Shown: piece by piece, positions 57,447-64,000 of the stretch | Layout: every line of letters begins with the position of its first letter | Numbering within the stretch: position 1 is the stretch's first letter | Assembly: GCA_023213395.1 (NCBI GenBank) | Contig: CM041465.1 | Coordinates: forward strand, 48,925,741-48,989,740 | DNA length: 64,000 nucleotides | DNA from: Cycas panzhihuaensis | Lineage: Eukaryota; Cycadophyta | Direction: 5' to 3' | Translations under genes and position numbers: made by a program | The notes under the pieces: generated by a model | Databases searched by the model: none | Told to the model about the DNA's origin: nothing | Seen by the model: only the letters and a program-made list of their open reading frames with translations

Positions 57447-58389
57447 TAATGAAAATAATGGAAAGTACTTTTTATGTTAATAGTTTAAAAAAGGCTTTTA
57501 AAAGAAGAATTGACTTAAACTGATTTAAAATAGGTTAAATTAGCTTCAAATATAGAAAATAGCCAATTTAAACTGTAGCCCAAAAATTTCTAGACTCAAC
57601 GTGATAGGTTTTCTTAGAAACAGATATTCCAGTGAAGAGATATTGAAGAAATTATCCATGTACCTTATGTACTAAAGAAAAAATTTAAAAAAATAAAAGA
57701 AAAATATTTATAAAGTTAAATGGCCCTTTTTAATAAACAAACTAAGAGTCACATGGATAAATGTGACTAGGGGATAAGGCTAAAAGGGAGCCAACCTCAG
57801 ATTTGAAACTTTATAAAGACTAATTAAATTTTACAAAACTTAATATTTCAAATCGTAACATTAATTGATATATAAAAAAAATGAAATGCTAGATATACAC
57901 GGTGACTTATACCAAGTAACAGAGGCATGATTAGATTGAATGAATTCAAATTTAGGCACCAAGATTCTACTACGGAAAAGGGTTTCAAAATATATTTATT
58001 TATTAAAAAAAAAAAAAAAAGAATTGATAAACTACAACAGCCAACAGAAGGTTGTGTATACAGATTGACAGAGGCAGTGGTGGTTAGCTTGGATCAATCC
58101 GGGTACGTCCCATTTTTGAATCATCGTTCTTAACTTTGACTTCTCAGATTCTTCTATTGCAGCCTTCTACAAAATCTCCTCTTTTAATGATACTACTGAA
58201 CATGGTGAGATAAGAGAAAGACGAGGTGAAAGTGATGCACCTCTCTTATCACTCTTCTTCTCACAGTCATCAGTTGATGGAATGGTTTTTTTTTTTTTTT
58301 GAGGTTGGGCTACCTTACTTGAGTTTGTCCCAGTGGTATGTTGATGCCCGTAGCCCACTATCTATAGTCCCACTGTGATCGCTAAGACT
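57447..58389. other. Copia-3 leader, right of the nested element
   Basis: No domain assigned. It carries a shared-module copy at 57748-57796, an A-run at 58004-58020 and a T-run near 58285-58300. Coding-like patches occur around 58030-58360 on both strands (for example - strand WDVPGLIQANHHCLCQSVYT), unrecognised. Confidence 0.4.
57748..57796 (+). repeat. Shared leader module, copy in copia-3
   Basis: ATGTGACTAGGGGATAA, identical over 17 bases to the copy at 27883-27900. Confidence 0.55.
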
Positions 58390-58960
58390 TCAAATTAAAC
58401 ACCCCTAAAGAGGTAAAATCACTGAGATCTAAAGTCAAAGATCTTGAATCTATGAATCATAGGAAAAATAGCTTGTAGAATGAATTTTCTCTGGTGAAAG
58501 GATGTCGAGATGATTGTGCTACAAACTATAATATCAAAAAATTAGAGAGGGAAAAAAAAAAAACTATGATCACTTGTAGAATCTACTAACTCTAGCAACA
58601 AGGAACGGTCAAATGGACTTTAATCTTCTAAGACAGATGCTAAAGAAGACCAAGCCCATTAGGAGGGAAAAATACTTGTTAATTCGATGGTTGCATTAGC
58701 AGTTACAAAAGGGTTATGCAAGGCCGTAGAATAAGAAAAGGAAGAAGCAGTAACCAAAGCTCATTCAAGTGTCAAAATAATAATCAGGGAAGTGGGATTG
58801 GAATGACATGGAAGGTTGGAGGTATTTGAGAAGAATGTTTAATTGTTAATTGCAGAGGTTCAATCACTACATCAAGAGAAAAATCTAGGAGAAAGGTACC
58901 AAGCACCTCTTCAAGAGTAGAATAATGAGAAGGAGAACTAGGGCTGGATGAGGATCTAGG
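58390..58960 (+). pseudogene. Coiled-coil gene fragment, unknown
   Basis: The + strand reads KEVKSLRSKVKDLESMNH then LQNEFSLVKGCRDDCA near 58405-58520. After a frameshift it reads EGKILVNSMVALAVTKGLCK, EKEEAVTKAHSSVKIIIREV and LLIAEVQSLHQEKN near 58655-58890. Charged heptad-like spacing suggests a coiled coil. It runs opposite to copia-3 and immediately precedes the Rab-like fragment. I do not recognise the gene. Confidence 0.45.
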
Positions 58961-59028
58961 TAGCAAAATGAGTGCAATGATGTATAAATATATATTCACA
59001 ATTTCCAGTTGCATACCAGATTACATAT

Positions 59029-59300
59029 ATGAATGAGGAACATAGCGAGGATTATCTTTTCAAAATTGTCTTGATAGGTGACTCATCGTTGGTAAATCGA
59101 ATTTACTTGCAAGATATGCACACAATGAGTTCTATCCTAACTTGAAATTGTGGACCTATCAATATGATAATAGATTATGGTATGAGTCCAATATGAGTGC
59201 AGAGGAAACTTATCATGCTTTTAACGTTTGTAGAAATAGGCTATGGAAGTTGATGGAAAAAAAATTAAGGCACAGATTTGGGAGGAGAAATAGAGAGAAA
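59029..59300 (+). pseudogene. Rab GTPase (RabA/Rab11-like) gene fragment
   Basis: A start at 59029 reads MNEEHSEDYLFKIVLIGDSS. One missing base near 59089 breaks the P-loop; allowing for it, the next frame reads VGKSNLLARYAHNEFYPNLK to about 59149. This is the N-terminus of a plant RabA GTPase, with the GxxxxGKS nucleotide-binding loop. Near 59251-59284 the motif VDGKKIKAQIW appears, the strand before the DTAGQE switch II. The stretch between them (about 100 bp) does not match the TIGVEFQT effector region. Rab proteins control vesicle traffic; this truncated copy cannot. It lies in the copia-3 leader on the opposite strand. Confidence 0.75.
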
Positions 59301-59496
59301 ATCACTATTTTTCAACCAAAAAATCAAGCTCAATATGGAACTGAGGTAGTATATACCATAAAAAAAAAAATAATAACAAAGAAATGTTTTAAAAAAATTA
59401 TATATTTATATATTAAAACATGAAAAAATTGGTCATGCAACAGAGTCATAAACGAAGCCAAATCTTTTAAATATACTAGAGATGATATATCAAAGA

Positions 59497-59662
<166 letters not shown>

Positions 59663-59865
59663 AAGTACGAACCTGGTAATGCAGCTGTAATAGGTTTGTA
59701 GAAGATTGACTTCAAAGGACGAGAACTTCTTTCATAGTGGTTGAAACTTCGAACTGATTTCTCCAATAGATAGATGGGCTTGCCAGGATTCCAACAAGTA
59801 GTCATATGTTGAACTTTTTCCAAACGTATGAAGAGCTAGATCAGCATAACCAATTATCAACCAAC

Positions 59866-59885
59866 TCTAATGCTCTGATACCAAA
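59866..59885 (-). other. Copia-3 primer-binding site
   Basis: On the - strand TTTGGTATCAGAGCATTAGA directly follows the 5' LTR; it contains the exact tRNA-Met site GGTATCAGAGC. Confidence 0.95.
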
Positions 59886-60230
59886 TGATGGATTCATAGG
59901 AGTAGATCAGGATGTTAAATTGAGAACATCTTGAGTAAAACAAGTGATTTTTGAAGTTGGAAGTGTTAAAAAACACCAGGGTGGTATTCCCACCCATTAA
60001 ATAAAGTTTTGGGGAGGCAGAAAGCGCCATCACCCAACTTGCACATTAGTTGACAAATAATTCAAACAATATTAAAAAAATAACAATAATAACTAATGCA
60101 TGTACCTTAATAAAGTTACGTCAGCTCCAGGTGGTTATTGGGAGGTTCTAGGTACCTTAAGGGGCCTCAAAGGTAGCTTCAAGGGCCCTAGGTGCACGAT
60201 TCTTTAGTAACATTGGGGCTAGTCCCAACA
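59886..60230 (-). repeat. Copia-3 5' LTR
   Basis: On the - strand it starts TGTTGGGACTAGCCCCAATG and ends CCTATGAATCCATCA. Confidence 0.95.
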
Positions 60231-60235
60231 TTTAC

Positions 60236-60500
60236 ACCTCTTTTCATGATGGCCATTAGCTTAATCTGCATGAAAATCAGTCTACCCATTTTCCAATCTA
60301 ATTCTTTTTGAAAAAAATAGTTGGAATGTTGCTCTCTTAGGAGATAATAAGGATTTCTCCTAAGCATTTACCCTTGCCTAGGATGGAAACACATAAATGT
60401 TATTATTTTTAATAATAAGCCTCCTTCCTCAATGTTCATAAATAACATGATTGTATTGGTCTTGTTTACTTATTCATTGTAAATAAGTGTGAATGTGATA
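60236..60500 (+). pseudogene. LINE ORF2 C-terminal continuation after copia-3
   Basis: Joining 44883 to 60236 restores the same frame. It then reads HLFS, PFSNLILFEKNSWNVALLGD and DGNT with stops at several likely Trp positions. No poly(A) tail is evident; the 3' end is not defined. Confidence 0.6.
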
Positions 60501-60811
60501 AACATGTAAATCAAGCTACTACATCTAGAAGAGTTCATTGATTATTAGGACTCTACCTTGTGCACTATAAGTAAGGTCTCTCTAGAGAAGGGAAGATCCT
60601 AACAACCTTAGAATAGAAGGAAATGTAATAATTCTTATAGACACAATAATTCTTAGGGTAGGAATCTCCCCATGAACAAATGGTCCTCCCCTCCAGCCCA
60701 AGGGTATCATTAGGCTATAAAATATAACTTTGTTAAAGTGGCTCTTAAGGAGGGAGGAGGAAAACTACTTAAATTAAGGAGAGTATTTGTTGGAAAGGCT
60801 TTGATACCAAA
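60501..60811. other. Unassigned sequence between LINE and LTR
   Basis: No domain recognised. Next to the LTR at its right edge, TTTGATACCAAA (60800-60811) is, on the - strand, TTTGGTATCAAA, like a tRNA-Met primer site. Confidence 0.4.
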
Positions 60812-61167
60812 TGTTGAAAATAAAAGTATATGATAATATCATAAATAAGATATTAGAACATGATTCAACATTTAAAGTAAAAGATGAAATAATACAATGA
60901 AAAATGAGAAAGATAAAATATATACTAAATTGCAACATAATAATTTGGTGGAAGAATGACCATTATTTAAATATTACACTAAGAAGTTGTTCCCATTTAT
61001 AAGTCCAATCTATTAAGAGAACTCTTAACACATCCAATAGAAGATACATAAATAGTTCTATGTAATTGCATAGTTATTATTGGTACTCATATTTTAATAA
61101 TAATAAATGTAAGAGAGTGGAAGATTTGATTAAACTTTAATTTATGCAATTAAATATTATACCAACA
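60812..61167 (-). repeat. LTR of a - strand element, purine tract on right
   Basis: On the - strand it starts TGTTGGTATAATATT and ends TTTTATTTTCAACA. A purine tract (- strand TTAAAAGGGAGAA) abuts it at 61168-61180, marking it as the 3' LTR of an element extending to the right. Short words are shared with the LTRs of the TCP11-carrying element (TACAATGAAAAAT, AGATAAA.TAT.TAC). Confidence 0.75.
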
Positions 61168-62519
61168 TTCTCCCTTTTAATATTCAATTACATAAAATAT
61201 AATAAAAATCATATAGAAAACGTCTTCAATCATTAATATTAAACTATTTGTTGACATCCATATTGAACTATTTATTGACATCCATATAAAAAATCCACCA
61301 TTTACCAATTTATATAGGTAACCAACCATTATGATTGTCAATTTATTAGGAAGGTTTTTAATCTTTATGATTCATTAATAGCAACAATGTATAACACACT
61401 ACCAGAATATGCCAAACTACATGGCCAAATGAATATGCTATAAATATAAGAGTAACTTAAGTATCTTGCCTTTTGTCTTATGAGATCAACATTTTTTTTG
61501 GCAAGAAAAGTGACTTCAAACATCAACATTTTGCTAGAACTATAAGCCAATACTTAAGAGAAACTTCAATATTTTATAAATGGGCTTTTACACATGTAAA
61601 GATTTTTTCTTTTTCCTCTCTCTTTACAAAAATCTTTTGACTTCTCTCTATAAAATAATATGGTTCTCATGACATCAATGAACCTTTAAAAATAAAGGCT
61701 TATTAAAATTTCGCTTTTCTAAAATATAATATAGCATCAAAATGTGTTTGAAATCATTAAAAGCCTATATTAAAACCAATATTTAGTTAAATAGAATAAA
61801 AATATATATTATATTTTTTTACATGAACCCATAAAATGCATTTTCATAACTTGAATTTACTTTTGACATAAAAACTACTAGATAACTACATCAAAGTGGG
61901 TCATCATATGACTAGTGATTTTAAAGATGTCAAAATAAGCTTTCTAATGCATCTAATAAAAAGGAAATCAAGTACTATATGTGAAACTTATGATAGAAAT
62001 AATATAGGTAGGTATGAAAACATTAACATTAAGACAAAAATTATGCATTTAACATTTTTTTGTTTGGTTCTAGGATCTAGTTTTTTGCAACATGACCAAC
62101 CACAAATTTTAGGGGATGAGACTTAGAATAGATTTTAATCAAATCAAGTTTTTGAAAACTTTAGAAAATATTAAATTTTCATCATTTTTTAATTGTGTTA
62201 CATGTTGTCTCTCTACATTTGGATTTAATGTTTATTGAAAAATTAGTTTTCCAATTAGAAGTGTATGTGCATGTCAAGTGTTTATATCAGTTTATATTTC
62301 AAGATTTGGTGCACGCTTACATGCTCTTCAACAACAGCTCAATGGTGACATCCTATGAAATATTTAACTACTCCTAGACATAATTAGAACACTTTATATG
62401 TTCTCTAATCAACATCTAATAGACCAAGTTTCTTAATCTATATTTATAAGCTTAAGATTAGATAAAAACTTCTCAACTCTAGAAAATTCTTCATATTTTA
62501 AGTCACACATTTTTGTTCA

Positions 62520-62855
62520 AGCATAGCAACTTAAGTGGTATATGCCTTATCATACTTTTCCTTTAACTTGTCCTAGACGTTGGTAAGTTAATCAGATTCA
62601 TTGAATTGCTTACATATGTCTGGTGAGAGAAAGAGATTAAGATGGTGCTTAGGGATCCATCATAAGTCATCATAAAAACCATATAGGTATTTGATGTTTC
62701 ATCCATAGGTTTTGTAAACTTGCTAGTCATGTACTACCAAAGCTTTTGTTGTTTAAGATGGTCAAATACCATGACTTTCCAGTTGGTATAATTTGATCAA
62801 TTTAGAACTGAAATTTGGGTAGAGGAGGTTGTTCCATATATAATATCCATTTTGA
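62520..62855 (-). pseudogene. Copia-type Gag fragment
   Basis: On the - strand it starts MDIIYGTTSSTQISVLN and continues SNYTNWKVMVFDHLKQQKLW near 62745-62805, then YMTSKFTKPMDETSNTYMVF. This is the N-terminal half of a plant copia Gag (LNGSNYxxW, L....LW). Frames shift near 62620. It ends near KLKEKYDKAY (about 62540), where such Gag proteins continue further. Confidence 0.65.
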
Positions 62856-63611
62856 TAAAAATAACCTAAGATAATAGAGATTCTCTTTAATGAAAACAAC
62901 GAAAAAGAAAAGGATAAGGTGTATTAAAAAAAGAAACTTTTAAATAAAAAAAATATTAAATTAAGCTACAAACATAAAATATGAATGTAATCACAATATT
63001 TTAATTTTTAAATTAAAGTATAATAAAATTAATTTAATGAAAATAAAGATACATTAATATTTTTACAAAAAGATTATTCAATTTGTAAAAGAAATTTAGG
63101 GGGTATCTATTTTAATCACTTTAATTGATTGTATTATATAAAAAATATATTTACAAATATAAATATTAGAGATTAAATCAAATTTATAGTAAAATCACAT
63201 AATTTATGAAGTTATTTATAAATAAATAGCATTAAAAGAATGACTATATTAAATACTAATAAATTAAATGAATTTACTAAGAAGAGAGGGATAAAATAAT
63301 GTTATTAATTCATAAATTTAATAAATGATTAATAAAATATCAAATTGAATTAAAATTATTACAAAAATATAAGGCAATCTAATAAATTAAATTACATACC
63401 TACACTTACCTTAGTTGTGGTTTACTTCATTGATTTTAATCATAGTTTTGCCCATCAAAATGACTTAAAAAATGTTTAAATGACTAGCGAAATCAATGAT
63501 GTTTGATTCAAGAATCCAACATAACTTCTAGTTCTAGATTTGGACTCCAAATAATGAAGTTATAATATAAAATATACAAGTAACCCTTTAACAAGATAAG
63601 GGGGGCTTAAA

Positions 63612-63693
63612 ATTAAGGGATTAATCCCCTTTTACATCAGAAAGCAGGGTCATATAGGATTAAATAGAACCCAGGGCTAATGACAAGGGGGTT
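63612..63693 (+). repeat. Shared leader module, copy in right-end element
   Basis: AAGGGATTAATCCCCTTTTAC, split here as AAGGGATTAATCCCC and TTTTACATCAG, then GGTCATATAGGAT and AAGGGGG. Confidence 0.55.
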
Positions 63694-64000
63694 GTAAACC
63701 TAAAAAAAAAAATGAATTAGTTTTAAATCTTTTTATGTTTGAGAAAAGATTATTACATATTGGAAGAAATGTTGACATTTACTAGATCATAAAAATAAAT
63801 AAATATATAAAATATTTATCTTAAAACTTAGGATTTTAAATAGTATTTTATCAAAATGCAGGTTGTGATGAAAAAAGTTTGCCAAAATCTCCAACTTCAT
63901 CTCTTTGCATATAGATTGTGGCTTCATCCTTTATTTGAAGAGCTATGTGCAGATGTGTTGCAGAAAATTTTATTTGGCTTGGCTTCAATCAAGTAGATTT

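Larger units (their letters stand above)
61168..64000 (-). mobile_element. Partial - strand LTR element with gag, runs off window
   Basis: From the 3' LTR rightwards: purine tract, a subterminal module also found in the TCP11-carrying element (61230-61400), about 1.1 kb without a gene, a copia-type Gag at 62520-62850, then leader to the window end with a shared-module copy at 63612-63693. No pol is seen between Gag and purine tract, so this also looks non-autonomous. The 5' LTR would be beyond 64000. Confidence 0.6.

Noticed and set aside
61890-61920. A seventh copy of the shared leader module
   Set aside because: Only the words GGTCATCATATGACTAG match; the hairpin half is missing.

Overview
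This window looks like repeat-filled nuclear DNA from a seed plant with a very large genome, possibly a gymnosperm. That is an inference from AT-rich sequence, back-to-back LTR retrotransposons, deep nesting and advanced decay. I see no intact host gene, no tRNA or rRNA gene and nothing prokaryotic. The longest open frame is about 160 codons, so every coding feature below is a pseudogene. Reading frames can often be followed for a kilobase because most stops are TAG/TAA where Gln is expected, or TGA/TAG/TAA where Trp is expected.

Layout, left to right. 1-1.7 kb: unassigned, with a short tandem repeat. 1.8-7.1 kb: a Ty1/copia element (copia-1, + strand). 7.15-20.4 kb: a Ty3/gypsy element (gypsy-1), split by a second copia element (copia-2, 12354-17552). 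20.4-24.3 kb: a shorter, more diverged gypsy (gypsy-2). From about 24.3 kb: gypsy-3, of the same family as gypsy-1. It is split by a 3.3-kb non-autonomous LTR element on the - strand (26531-29872), which carries a piece of a TCP11-family host gene. It is broken again at 34159 by another LTR element whose right end is missing. A further copy of the gypsy 3' end lies at 37640-40250. 42.6-44.88 kb: the RT and C-terminal part of a plant L1-type LINE. The LINE is split by copia-3 (44884-60230, - strand, perfect 5-bp target duplication TTTAC) and resumes at 60236. Copia-3 contains a gag-only LTR element (51152-57441, + strand, perfect duplication AGTTA), a degenerate Rab GTPase fragment and a coiled-coil gene fragment. 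60.8-64 kb: an LTR and the gag-bearing part of another LTR element on the - strand.

The most unusual system is the gypsy family. In all three copies a second Gag-like domain lies between protease and reverse transcriptase. Downstream of integrase, two copies carry an array of short repeats built on the palindrome GTTGCAAC, followed by an extra sense-strand ORF. That ORF is about 530 codons in gypsy-1, ends just before the polypurine tract and 3' LTR, and is conserved at protein level between copies. I could not assign it to a family.

Other points: host gene fragments captured in retroelements (TCP11, Rab), a triplicated primer-binding site, a short module shared by six different elements, and nested insertions that give a relative order of events (LINE, then copia-3, then the gag-only element). 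Family calls come from motifs read by eye; no database search was run.
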